30,762 nt of DNA from Bacillota bacterium (GTDB taxonomy: Bacteria > Bacillota > Clostridia > Christensenellales > Aristaeellaceae): contig JAEZLW010000008.1 in NCBI GenBank assembly GCA_023415145.1, positions 1-30,762 of the forward strand, written 5' to 3'. Below, in pieces: positions 8,106 through 15,397 of this stretch (its first letter is position 1; every line of letters starts with the position of its first letter). The position numbers and the translations under genes were made by a program. The notes beneath the pieces are model-generated. The model did no database searches, was not told the origin of the DNA, and worked only from the letters and a program-made list of their open reading frames with translations.

Positions 8106-8855
8106 ATGGTGCACGAAGGCCACAGGCAGCGCTTGCGGGACCGCTTTTTGCAGGATGGATTGGATGGCTTTGCACCTCATGAGGTGCTGGAGCTTCTTTT
8201 GTGTTATGCCATCCCCCAACGGAATGTGAATCCCTTGGCCCACGAGCTGTTATCGTACTTCGGCTCCCTGCACGCCGTGTTTGATGCCACACCGGAACAA
8301 CTGCTGAAGGTGGAAGGCATCGGCCCTTATGCCGCCGCCTTTTTGCACTTGATAGCGCCCTTGTGCCGCCGGATTGAAATCAGCCGTATGGGCCAAAAGC
8401 CAAGGCTTCAAAACAGGAAAGACGCCCAGGCTTACTGTATGAACCTGCTTTCGGGCTTTCACCATGAACACTTTTACCTGCTGGCACTGGATGCCAAAAT
8501 GCAGCTTCTGGGCACGGTGCTTATCGGCAAAGGCAGCCTGTCGGAAGTGCCGGCTTATCCCCGGCTGGCAGTGGAAGCGGCCATCAAATACAACGCTCAC
8601 AGCGTAGTCCTTTGCCACAATCATCCCGGAGGTTCCACCGACCCATCTGACGCCGACCTGCAAGCCACCTTCAGACTGGTGGAGGTACTTTCTGGAATTG
8701 AAGTACTGGTGATGGACCACATCATTGTTGCCGGCGGCCAAACGAGCAGCATGGTTCAAATGGGTTATATCCGCCATGCTATACAGGAGGATCTTCCAAT
8801 GGCAGCGGACAGCTCCGGAAAGCTGCCTGCACCCAAGAAACCGACTTCGGTCTAG
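8106..8855 (+). CDS. radC: RadC-family JAB/MPN domain protein
   Basis: 249 residues. The N-terminal half is a helix-hairpin-helix-like region (GHRQRLRDRF, LELLLCYAIPQRNVNPLAHEL, KVEGIGPYAAAFL). The C-terminal half is a JAMM metalloprotease-like domain with HNHPGGSTDPSDAD, giving the HxHx(7)Sx2D zinc signature; the upstream Glu is probably in VPAYPRLAVEAAIK. The start was placed at 8106, behind CAGGAGG, because the open frame from 7950 is unconserved and lies upstream of the predicted promoter. The family was once called a repair protein, but its enzymatic role is unsettled. ydcF follows after 12 bases. Confidence 0.9.
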   Translation: MVHEGHRQRLRDRFLQDGLDGFAPHEVLELLLCYAIPQRNVNPLAHELLSYFGSLHAVFDATPEQLLKVEGIGPYAAAFLHLIAPLCRRIEISRMGQKPRLQNRKDAQAYCMNLLSGFHHEHFYLLALDAKMQLLGTVLIGKGSLSEVPAYPRLAVEAAIKYNAHSVVLCHNHPGGSTDPSDADLQATFRLVEVLSGIEVLVMDHIIVAGGQTSSMVQMGYIRHAIQEDLPMAADSSGKLPAPKKPTSV

Positions 8856-8867
8856 GAAGCAAGGAAT

Positions 8868-9497
8868 ATGATGAAATACAGAAAAAATCCCCGTTCCATT
8901 TTCGCAAAACTGTGTACCGTTGTGTTGTCGCTGCTGGCAACCGGTATCCTCTGTTATGGCGCGCTGGTTGCTTTCGTCTATTATCAGGAGGTGCACGTAC
9001 CCGTGCCCAATGAAAAAGCCGATGCCCTCATCGTTCTTGGTGCGCAGGTGCAGCCTTCGGGTGAGCCCTCCGTACAACTGGCCTGGCGTCTTGAAGCAGC
9101 GCTGGAGGTTTTCAGGCAAAACCCCGCGCCCATCGTTGTAAGCGGCGGCCAGGGAGGCGATGAACCGCGCCCCGAAGGAGAAGTCATGCGGGACTGGTTA
9201 ATCGAAAGAGGCGTTCCAGAAGATAAGATCCTGGTGGACAGCGTATCGGCCAATACCCGGCAAAACATACGGCATGCCATTTCCCTGCTTCATGGCATGA
9301 ACATTGAAACGGTAATGGTTATCACCAGTGACTATCACCTGCCCCGGGCACTGGCCATCGCCAGGGATGAAGGGCTTACAGTCAGTGGTACAGGCAGCCC
9401 GTGCAAAAAGGAATACTGGGTACAGAATCATTTTCGGGAAGCGCTGGCCTGGGCAAAATATTGGGGGCAGAAGTATCTTCGCCTGCCTCTGGAATAG
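8868..9497 (+). CDS. YdcF/SanA-like DUF218 membrane protein
   Basis: 209 residues. One N-terminal transmembrane segment (about 12-37) is followed by a DUF218 domain: ADALIVLGAQVQPSGEPS, IVVSGGQGGDEPRPEGEVM, SANTRQNIRHA and VITSDYHLPRALAIA. DUF218 proteins such as SanA and YdcF act at the envelope and have been linked to barrier function and vancomycin tolerance; their chemistry is not settled. Two adjacent ATG codons (8868 and 8871) follow a weak AAGGA. It lies in one transcription unit with radC and rsmG. Confidence 0.85.
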   Translation: MMKYRKNPRSIFAKLCTVVLSLLATGILCYGALVAFVYYQEVHVPVPNEKADALIVLGAQVQPSGEPSVQLAWRLEAALEVFRQNPAPIVVSGGQGGDEPRPEGEVMRDWLIERGVPEDKILVDSVSANTRQNIRHAISLLHGMNIETVMVITSDYHLPRALAIARDEGLTVSGTGSPCKKEYWVQNHFREALAWAKYWGQKYLRLPLE

Positions 9498-9520
9498 AAA
9501 CGCTTTAAAAGGAGCCACCA

Positions 9521-10249
9521 ATGGCGCTACGGCACGATATCCTTGCCCGCTGTATTACAGCCGGTATTCCTCTTTCCATAAAGGCTGCAGAAATGCTGGA
9601 GGAGTTTCATCTTCTTTTGAATGACTGGAACAAGCGTATGGATTTAACCGCTGTTTTGGAGGAATCCGAAATGGTGGACCGTCATTATGTAGATTCCCTG
9701 GCTCCCTTGAAAACAGAAAACCTACTCCCACACGGGGCTTTGATCATTGATGTCGGCAGCGGCGCGGGTTTTCCCGGGCTTCCTTTGGCCATCGCCCGAC
9801 CGGATATACACATCACACTTTTGGATGCCCAGCAAAAGCGTGTCCGCTTTTTGCAGGAAGCAGCATCGCTCCTTCATCTGAAAAACGTCAAAGCAGTTCA
9901 TGGCCGGGCGGAGGATATGGCAAGCCTTAACGAATTTCGGGAAAAATTCGATATTGCCACAGCCCGGGCGGTAGCATCCCTGCCTACGCTGCTGGAACTT
10001 TTGCTGCCCTTCGTGCGTATTGGCGGCCGTGCCTTGTGTTGGAAAGGTCCCGCCGTCCTTTTGGAATTGCCTTCTGGTGATAAAGCGGCAAAGCTTCTTG
10101 GCGGTAAGCTGGAAGAACCCATCCCCACCCCCATTCCAGGCCGCGATTGGGCACACCTGCTTTTGTCGTGTCTAAAAACAGAAAGAACCCTTCGACAGTA
10201 TCCGCGAAAAGCCGGCACACCTGGACGCGCTCCGCTTGGAATCAGTTGA
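9521..10249 (+). CDS. rsmG: RsmG 16S rRNA (guanine-527-N7) methyltransferase
   Basis: 242 residues, the usual family length. The N-terminal helices include the conserved LLNDWNKRMDLTAV (about 32-45), followed by HYVDSL. The SAM site is IDVGSGAGFPGLPLA (about 76-90), then LLDAQQKRVRFL and IATARAVASLPTLLELLLP, and the typical C-terminal RQYPRKAGTPGRAPL. RsmG adds the m7G at position 527 of 16S rRNA in the decoding region. AAAGGAG lies upstream of the ATG. It sits directly before noc, as in the rsmG-noc gene pair of Bacilli, and a strong terminator separates the two. Confidence 0.95.
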   Translation: MALRHDILARCITAGIPLSIKAAEMLEEFHLLLNDWNKRMDLTAVLEESEMVDRHYVDSLAPLKTENLLPHGALIIDVGSGAGFPGLPLAIARPDIHITLLDAQQKRVRFLQEAASLLHLKNVKAVHGRAEDMASLNEFREKFDIATARAVASLPTLLELLLPFVRIGGRALCWKGPAVLLELPSGDKAAKLLGGKLEEPIPTPIPGRDWAHLLLSCLKTERTLRQYPRKAGTPGRAPLGIS

Positions 10250-10300
10250 ACAACCACCCCTATTCGACGCAAACCGGTTAATACCGTCGCCAAAATCCAT

Positions 10301-10353
10301 TCCTGCCCGCGAATTATGACGAACGAATATTCGTATAAGCGGGCAGGATTTTT
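10301..10353 (+). terminator. Rho-independent terminator after rsmG
   Basis: Perfect 10-bp outer stem TCCTGCCCGC (10301-10310) with GCGGGCAGGA (10339-10348), then TTTTTA. Inside it is a 12-base palindrome ACGAATATTCGT (10323-10334) that extends the structure. Confidence 0.85.
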
Positions 10354-10377
10354 ATTGTTCCAACCGAACTTGATACA

Positions 10378-10439
10378 TCGAGCGCGGCGGCAGGATCGGG
10401 AGTCAGGGGGAGGACGACCGCCCTGTCCGCCGCGCTCGA
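10378..10439 (+). repeat. Long GC-rich hairpin upstream of noc
   Basis: A perfect 13-bp stem (TCGAGCGCGGCGG at 10378-10390, CCGCCGCGCTCGA at 10427-10439) encloses 36 bases that contain a second small stem (CAGGG/CCCTG). No T run follows, so it is not a standard terminator. It would lie in the noc leader, about 50 bases before the start codon. It matches no riboswitch I recognise. Confidence 0.7.
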
Positions 10440-10487
10440 CTTCATACCAATGCAGCCCTCCAATCCTCCGGGAAGGGAGCAATCATT

Positions 10488-11324
10488 ATGCAGCAGCACC
10501 AACTGCCAAGAAGCCCCGGTAACGCCGCCTGCCGTCAGGTGTGCTGGCTGCCGTTGAGCAGCATTATACCCAACCCTGACCAGCCCAGAAAAGAATTTTC
10601 CGAGGCAAGCTTGGCAGAACTTGCCAACTCCATCCGTCAATTCGGCCTGTTGCAGCCCATCACCGTACGCGACTTAAGCAGCGGCCGGTATGAGATTATC
10701 ATGGGCGAACGACGTTTCCGCGCCTGCCAAATGTTGGGCCAATCCCATATTGACGCAATCGTACTTCCGGCCACAGGCCGGGAAAGCGCCATGATGGCGT
10801 TGGTGGAGAACCTTCAAAGGGAGGATCTGCACTTTTTCGAGGAGGCGGAAGCGTTTGCCTCCCTGATCGACAATTATCAAATGACGCAGGATGAGTTATC
10901 CAGGCGGTTGGGCAAGTCCGCCTGCACCATTGCCAACAAGCTTCGTCTACTGCGCCTTGACCCTACGCTTCGAGCGCTGATTTTTGAAGAAAACCTAACT
11001 GAGCGCCATGCCAGAGCCCTTTTGCGCCTGCCGGATGGACCGGGGCGAATGCGCATCGCAAGTCAGGCCGCTGCAGGCGGTCTGACTGTGCGGGAAACAG
11101 AAGCACTGGTGGAGCGCGCCTTGTCAAGGCTGCCCGTTCCACCACCTTCGCCCCGGCGGCTTATTTCCCTGGTAAGGGATCACCGGTTGTACATGAATGC
11201 CATCAAAGGCATCGTTACGCAAATGCAGGAAACAGGCATCCCCGCGGAATACAGCGTGATGGAATACGGCGAGAGCATTGAACTGCGCATTGTTTTGCCA
11301 AAGCGCCGGCGGCAGTCGGTATAA
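10488..11324 (+). CDS. noc: Noc-type ParB-family nucleoid occlusion protein
   Basis: 278 residues. The ParB N-domain carries IIPNPDQPRKEF, the CTP-binding box GERRFR (73-78) and ENLQRE (107-112). The helix-turn-helix is about 130-152 (MTQDELSRRLGKSACTIANKLRLL). TERHARALLRL (171-181) and the C-terminal RDHRLYMNAIKGIVTQMQETG with VLPK point to Noc rather than Spo0J/ParB. Noc binds DNA and CTP and blocks division over the nucleoid. The N-terminus (MQQHQLPRSPGNAACRQ) does not look like the amphipathic membrane-binding helix of Bacillus Noc. rsmG lies upstream, but no soj/parB follows. GGGAAGGGAG precedes the ATG. Confidence 0.85.
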   Translation: MQQHQLPRSPGNAACRQVCWLPLSSIIPNPDQPRKEFSEASLAELANSIRQFGLLQPITVRDLSSGRYEIIMGERRFRACQMLGQSHIDAIVLPATGRESAMMALVENLQREDLHFFEEAEAFASLIDNYQMTQDELSRRLGKSACTIANKLRLLRLDPTLRALIFEENLTERHARALLRLPDGPGRMRIASQAAAGGLTVRETEALVERALSRLPVPPPSPRRLISLVRDHRLYMNAIKGIVTQMQETGIPAEYSVMEYGESIELRIVLPKRRRQSV

Positions 11325-11325
11325 T

Positions 11326-11353
11326 CCGCGAAAATGAGATCCCATTTTCGCGG
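11326..11353 (+). terminator. Hairpin terminator after noc
   Basis: Perfect 11-bp stem CCGCGAAAATG (11326-11336) and CATTTTCGCGG (11343-11353) with a 6-base loop, two bases after the noc stop. The following GTTTGCAATTTTC is only a loose T tract. Confidence 0.65.
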
Positions 11354-12059
11354 GTTTGCAATTTTCGCCCGTTGTCCTCCGCATCGGTCTGCGCTTCGCT
11401 TGCCCGATGTTTCGTATTGAAATGGCAACGCCAATTCAATGCTCCCGGTTCGGGGATTACATCCCCTCACCCTGGGCTAACGGTCGGCGAAAAGTGTAAG
11501 GAAAGCTTGCTATGCAAGCGACCCGCGCGGTCCGGAAGCTCAATCGTCGCCCTGCTGCGCTACCGCTCGCATGGCTTGTTTCGCCTCCCGCCTCCACCCT
11601 GCCCATTCCCGCCACTGGCGGGGGCAGTGTTACGGCGCCAGCAAAGCCGGTCGACACGACTACAATTGAAGGCTCCGAAGCCGAAGTGCCGCCTGTGGCG
11701 GATGAAGCGAGGCGGAGGAGGCTGGCGAAACGGGTTCCGAAGCTGAGCGCCGCCAGTGGCGAATGAAGCGAGGCGGAGGAAGCGAGCGAAACGAGCAGCG
11801 CAAGCGGTAGCGAAGCGGTGCGACGATTGAGCCGCCGGGGTTGCGAACGGCAGTGAGCAGTGCGCCGATTGAGCCAGATGGAGTCCCACCCCTTCAATGC
11901 ATCCCCGGAGATATGCCCCGCCTTACTCTCCTTATTGTTGGTGTCTAAATTGCCTCTTGAGCCCCCGCCTGCGAGGGCTTTTCATAGATCGCGGCCGGTT
12001 GTGGATGATCCATCCATGGCCGGCCGCCCTTTTAAATGTTCAAAAGCCTCTACCTTGCA
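11354..12059. other. Gene-free stretch dense in stem-loops
   Basis: No frame here looks like a real protein; all are low-complexity Arg/Ser/Ala/Leu translations of GC-rich repeats. Besides the large inverted repeat, there are hairpins at 11416-11440 (11-bp arms, one mismatch), 11452-11466 (GGGGAT/ATCCCC) and 11991-12027 (GCGGCCGG/CCGGCCGC with an inner GGAT/ATCC pair). The last lies downstream of the hydrolase gene on the opposite strand. Confidence 0.7.
11539..11831. repeat. Large imperfect inverted-repeat element with internal direct repeats
   Basis: Arms of about 83 bases: 11539-11621 pairs with 11749-11831. Both ends are perfect: CTCAATCGTCGC (11539-11550) with its complement at 11820-11831, and CGCCACTGGCGG (11610-11621) with 11750-11761; the middle is imperfect. 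An 18-base direct repeat (ATGAAGCGAGGCGGAGGA) occurs at 11702-11719 and 11763-11780. CGATTGAGCC recurs at 11824 and 11866. No transposase is present, so this is probably a dispersed non-coding or MITE-like element. Confidence 0.7.
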
Positions 12060-12848
12060 TTAACCGTTTTGCGCTGCGGGCGGATGCTGTATAATGGCAT
12101 CTGGATAAATCTCCGCAAATTTCCGTGCAGCGTCCAGCGTAAGGTTTGGAATCAATACCGAGTAGCGGCCCTCCTCCGGAGCTGAAACTCCGTTTAGCTC
12201 CTCCCAGGTATCTTCCCCGATCACACCATCCGCCGCAAGCCCTCTTGAAGACTGGAAAGCCTTCACCGCAGCCTGTGTTTCTTCTCCAAAGATCCCGTCC
12301 GCACCATACAGATTCAAGGGGAAGCCATGGGCAATCAGCCGCAGCTGGGCTTCCGTCACCCAGTAACCAACGCTTCCTTTGCGCAAAACAGGCAACGGCT
12401 GGGAGGGGGGCAGATCAGGAGCCTGACCGGAATAATCCACACCGGTCAGCTTTGCCGCATACGGCCAGCCGGCGATGCCGCTTTTCACGACGCCTGATTG
12501 TACGCTTCTAGCTTCTATCACTTCACCGTTGCCTATGAACAGCCCGACATGATAAAAGTCACCCAGCCCGTCCCCTTTGTAGGCGGCCGGTTCCTTGCCG
12601 CTTTTACGCCAGCGGAAAACAGCCATGCCCGGCACCAATGCAGATTGATTCATCTTCCCTTTTTCAGTCGTATATTTGCGCCACATGGTATTGCTGCCGT
12701 GGTACATATATCCTCCCAGCTTGCGAAATGCATAAGCAAACGCACCGCTGCAGTCCACCACGCCTTCCCTGGCAGCGCCCCATTGGTACTTCCATTTATC
12801 CTGGTACATAATTCTAAATATATCGATCAGCTTGGAAGGCTGTATCAT
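12060..12848 (-). CDS. NlpC/P60 peptidase with peptidoglycan-binding domain, no signal peptide
   Basis: 262 residues. The N-terminal domain is NlpC/P60: catalytic Cys in VVDCSGAF (C33), His in FYHVGLFIG (H100) and a third polar residue near E112. A PG_binding_1 domain follows (about 155-213: LRKGSVGYWVTEAQLRLIAHGF, GIFGEETQAAVKAFQSSRGL). The tail (about 225-262) has a SPOR-like YSVLIPNLTLDAARKFAEIYP. There is no signal peptide or transmembrane segment, as in phage endolysins exported with a holin; no holin or other phage gene is nearby. It would cleave stem-peptide bonds in peptidoglycan. It may be a prophage relic or a domesticated lysin. The repeat-rich region lies downstream. Confidence 0.82.
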   Translation of the reverse strand: MIQPSKLIDIFRIMYQDKWKYQWGAAREGVVDCSGAFAYAFRKLGGYMYHGSNTMWRKYTTEKGKMNQSALVPGMAVFRWRKSGKEPAAYKGDGLGDFYHVGLFIGNGEVIEARSVQSGVVKSGIAGWPYAAKLTGVDYSGQAPDLPPSQPLPVLRKGSVGYWVTEAQLRLIAHGFPLNLYGADGIFGEETQAAVKAFQSSRGLAADGVIGEDTWEELNGVSAPEEGRYSVLIPNLTLDAARKFAEIYPDAIIQHPPAAQNG

Positions 12849-12921
12849 ATTTTCACTCCCAGTCGTAATCCATTGTGTCCCCTATCACCGTATGTTTGCC
12901 CAACCACCATGGTTCGTGAAC

Positions 12922-12961
12922 AAAAAGAAAGCCCCGTGGACAAAACAGTCCACGAGGCTTT
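12922..12961 (-). terminator. Terminator after the DUF454 gene
   Basis: Minus strand: a 14-bp stem with one mismatch (12948-12961 with 12928-12941), 6-base loop, followed by CTTTTT. It closes the Smr-DUF454 unit. Confidence 0.85.
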
Positions 12962-12979
12962 CCTTGAAATCAGGATTTT

Positions 12980-13390
12980 TTAGGGAAGCTCTTCCTTCAC
13001 GCGCTTTCTGCCGGATGCGCATTCCTGATCAGATTGGGCGGTTTTGATCAACAGCAGATGGCACGTTACACCCGCACCGATGATGGGAAATACGATATAG
13101 GCCCATGTTTTACCCATCAAAAGCGCTCCCAGGGCAAGAAAAACCCACAACAAGACAATGGCCTGTGCCTTTGTTTTGATACTGACGCCCCGGCCTGTCC
13201 GGTAGTGGTGGATATAAGGGCCGAAAACCGGACTTTTCAATAAAAAATGGTACGCCTTTTCCGACGTGCCGGAAAAACAGGCCGCCGCCAACAGTAAAAA
13301 TGGCGTTGTGGGCAAAACAGGCAGTATGATACCTGCGATACCCATCGCCACAAGCAGCCAGCCGCATACAATCAGCAGCCTTTTCTTCAT
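12980..13390 (-). CDS. DUF454 (YbaN-like) inner-membrane protein
   Basis: 136 residues from the ATG at 13390; a TTG eight codons upstream (13414) is a weaker alternative because its purine tract abuts it. The N-terminal RLLIVCGWLLVAMGIAGIILPVLPTTPFLLLAAACF is the DUF454 signature, with a hydrophobic hairpin and the LPxLPTTPF turn, followed by SPVFGPYIHHYRTGRG. Two more membrane segments (about 75-112) and a basic tail follow. Function is unknown in all organisms. It is probably cotranscribed with the small Smr gene upstream. Confidence 0.85.
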   Translation of the reverse strand: MKKRLLIVCGWLLVAMGIAGIILPVLPTTPFLLLAAACFSGTSEKAYHFLLKSPVFGPYIHHYRTGRGVSIKTKAQAIVLLWVFLALGALLMGKTWAYIVFPIIGAGVTCHLLLIKTAQSDQECASGRKRVKEELP

Positions 13391-13475
13391 GACATTTTCA
13401 TTCCCTTCGCTCAACCTTCCTGCTTAAAGCAGGCTTAACGGCGCTTTTCATTGCGACCGCTTTTGTGCGCTTGTC

Positions 13476-13724
13476 TCAATACTCGCGCAGCACCAGTTCC
13501 GTTTCTCCGGGATTCAGGCTATAGGCTACCCGCAACACCTTTGGATGATTCCTGCCATACTCCTCCCGAACCATGTCACGAAGCTCTGTTCCATTCCTGT
13601 ATCCGTGTATGATCCGCACTCGGTATACACTTAAGCCGGCCCGTTTCAGGCGGCTGTCAATAAATACTTTCGCCTGGTATCTGGTCATGCCATGAACGTC
13701 AATCTCCATGATTCCAGGCTGCAT
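13476..13724 (-). CDS. Small stand-alone Smr-domain protein
   Basis: 82 residues forming one Smr domain, like the C-terminus of MutS2. IDVHGM (about 8-13) replaces the usual LDLHG, and IIHGYRNG (about 38-45) corresponds to the HGxGxG nuclease motif, with Arg/Asn in place of the usual second Gly. The LSVYRVRIIHG strand and VLRVAYSLNPGETELVLREY end are typical. Smr domains nick or cut nucleic acids, and recent work links them to rescue of collided ribosomes. The ATG lies 8 bases after AGGAGG; a GTG two codons earlier is too close to it. Confidence 0.85.
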   Translation of the reverse strand: MQPGIMEIDVHGMTRYQAKVFIDSRLKRAGLSVYRVRIIHGYRNGTELRDMVREEYGRNHPKVLRVAYSLNPGETELVLREY

Positions 13725-13762
13725 CCGCACGGCCTCCTCTTGTGGCTGGAAAATTTCTCTAC

Positions 13763-13792
13763 ATTATATCATAATTTTCGCAGGCAAGGCAA
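13763..13792 (-). promoter_or_regulatory. Predicted promoter of the Smr-DUF454 unit
   Basis: Minus strand extended -10 TGATATAAT (TATAAT at 13763-13768) with -35 TTGCCT (13787-13792) at 18-base spacing. A 14-base palindrome AAAAACATGTTTTT (13792-13805) touches the -35. Confidence 0.6.
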
Positions 13793-13807
13793 AAAACATG
13801 TTTTTGT

Positions 13808-13848
13808 TTTGAAAAAGGCTTCAAATGCATTCTGTTTTGTTGTAAGAT
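13808..13848 (+). promoter_or_regulatory. Candidate uxaC promoter with overlapping palindromic operator
   Basis: Inverted repeat TTTGAA (13808-13813) N6 TTCAAA (13820-13825). Its right arm serves as a -35 (TTCAAA) 17 bases before TAAGAT (13843-13848). Each promoter box matches only 4/6, which suits a regulated promoter. The TGAA-N6-TTCA shape recalls sites of uronate repressors or a degenerate cre. Confidence 0.4.
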
Positions 13849-13899
13849 GGTAGAAGAATGGTTTTAAAAACAACCTGATTACGTAAGGAGTAGCAAAAG

Positions 13900-13956
13900 G
13901 TGAAGCACGAACCGCCACTGCTCCTTGCATACTGCACACAGGAGGTAACCGGCTGA
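13900..13956 (+). CDS. Candidate 18-residue leader peptide before uxaC
   Basis: A GTG codon 9 bases after AAGGAG (13885-13890) opens an 18-codon frame (MKHEPPLLLAYCTQEVTG). Its TGA overlaps the uxaC ATG as TGATG. The segment CTGCTCCTT (13918-13926) inside the frame can pair with the leader ribosome site AAGGAGTAG (13885-13893; 9 bp, one G-U). Alternatively CTCCT (13921-13925) can pair with AGGAG (13940-13944) of the uxaC site. This is the layout of a translational attenuator or coupled start. Too short to prove by coding bias. Confidence 0.4.
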   Translation: MKHEPPLLLAYCTQEVTG

Positions 13957-15356
13957 TGAAACAATTCATGGACAAGGATTTCCTTCTATCTACCGATACG
14001 GCCAAAGTGCTATACCATGAGGCCGCGGAGAACATGCCCATATTCGATTACCATTGCCACTTAAGCCCCAAAGAGATAGCGGAAAACATAGCCTTCCGCA
14101 ATATTGGTCACCTGTTCCTTGGGGGCGATCACTACAAATGGCGGGCCATGCTCTCCTTCGGCATTCCGGAAAGACTGATAAGGGGTGACGGTGATGACAG
14201 GGACAAGTTCTTTGCCTATGCCCAAATGCTGCCCCATGCCATCGGCAATCCGCTGTATCATTGGACGCACCTGGAACTCAAGCGGGTGTTTGGCATCGAC
14301 ACGGTGCTAAACGAAAATACCGCTCCGGAAATATGGGAACAATGCAATGCCCTTCTCAATACAGACGGTTACAGGGCCCAGCGGCTGATTGAAAAATTCA
14401 GTGTTGATACGCTGTGCACCACCGATGATCCCGTTGACGACCTGTGCTGGCACAAGCAAATCGTTAAGGAGGGGACACTAAAAGCCAGGGTGCTTCCCGC
14501 CTTCCGCTCCGACAAGGCAGTCAATGTGGACAGGACAGGCTTTGCGGAATACATCAAAAAACTCTCCGATGTTTCTTGCATGCCCATTCATAGCACGGAA
14601 GACGTAATCGCCGCGCTGAACAAGCGTGTGGACTACTTCCATGAGGCGGGATGCCGCCTGTCCGACCATGCGTTGGATTCGGTGCAGTTCGCCAAGGTCA
14701 GCCTGTTAAAAGCCGACAAAGCCCTGCAAGACGGTTTGGCAGGCAACCCTGTTTTGCCTGAGGATGCAGCCCATTACCGCACAGCGCTGCTTGTTGCCCT
14801 GGGCGGTATGTACCATAAACGGGGCTGGGTGCAGCAATACCATATCGCCGCCATGCGCAACAACAACGCGCGCATCTTCAATACCTACGGGCCGGATGTA
14901 GGCTTTGACTCTATCCTGGATGAACCCATCGCCCATAACCTTTCCCGTCTTTTGGATGCCCAGGACAAGACAAACAGCCTGCCTAAGACCATTCTGTACA
15001 GCCTGAACCCGGCAGCCAATGCCATAATCGGTACGATGCTTGGCAATTTCCAGCAATCAGGCATACCTGGCAAAATCCAAATGGGTTCCGCCTGGTGGTT
15101 TATGGACCAGCGTGACGGCATGGTGGAGCAAATGAAAACCCTTGCCAATTTGGGCCTTCTGAGCCGGTTTGTGGGCATGCTCACCGACAGCCGCTCCTTT
15201 GTCAGCTATCCCCGGCACGAATATTTCCGGCGCATTCTGTGCGACGTCATCGGCTCCTGGGTGGAAAACGGAGAATACCCAAACGACACGGAGTTCCTGA
15301 AAAAGATGGTTCGGGATATTTGCTTCAACAACGCGCATCAATACTTTAACATGTAA
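13956..15356 (+). CDS. uxaC: Glucuronate/galacturonate isomerase
   Basis: 466 residues, normal for UxaC. The amidohydrolase-like TIM barrel begins FDYHCHLSPKEIAEN (metal-binding His 33 and 35). Further family segments are HLFLGGDHYKWRAM, GNPLYHWTHLELKRVFG, LCTTDDPVDDL, YFHEAGCRLSDHALD and MLTDSRSFVSYPRHEYFRRILC. It converts D-glucuronate to D-fructuronate and D-galacturonate to D-tagaturonate, the entry step for both uronates. ACAGGAGG lies 10 bases upstream, and the start overlaps a candidate leader peptide. uxuB follows. Confidence 0.97.
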   Translation: MKQFMDKDFLLSTDTAKVLYHEAAENMPIFDYHCHLSPKEIAENIAFRNIGHLFLGGDHYKWRAMLSFGIPERLIRGDGDDRDKFFAYAQMLPHAIGNPLYHWTHLELKRVFGIDTVLNENTAPEIWEQCNALLNTDGYRAQRLIEKFSVDTLCTTDDPVDDLCWHKQIVKEGTLKARVLPAFRSDKAVNVDRTGFAEYIKKLSDVSCMPIHSTEDVIAALNKRVDYFHEAGCRLSDHALDSVQFAKVSLLKADKALQDGLAGNPVLPEDAAHYRTALLVALGGMYHKRGWVQQYHIAAMRNNNARIFNTYGPDVGFDSILDEPIAHNLSRLLDAQDKTNSLPKTILYSLNPAANAIIGTMLGNFQQSGIPGKIQMGSAWWFMDQRDGMVEQMKTLANLGLLSRFVGMLTDSRSFVSYPRHEYFRRILCDVIGSWVENGEYPNDTEFLKKMVRDICFNNAHQYFNM

Positions 15357-15374
15357 AGCATCCGGGAGATGCTT
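15356..15374 (+). other. Small stem-loop between uxaC and uxuB
   Basis: AAGCATC (15356-15362) pairs with GATGCTT (15368-15374) around a 5-base loop, directly at the uxaC stop and without a T run. It may protect the uxaC message end; it should not stop transcription. Confidence 0.4.
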
Positions 15375-15397
15375 GTAAAGCTGGAGGGAGTAAGGCA

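Noticed and set aside
9771..9784. Noc-binding-like site (TTTTCCCGGGCTTC) inside rsmG
   Set aside because: Only about 9 of 14 positions match the Bacillus site ATTTCCCGGGAAAT and the right half is wrong.
11457..11897. 146-residue Ser/Leu/Ala-rich minus-strand frame
   Set aside because: It is a translation of the GC-rich inverted repeat, and alternative frames look equally repetitive; no ribosome site or protein-like pattern.
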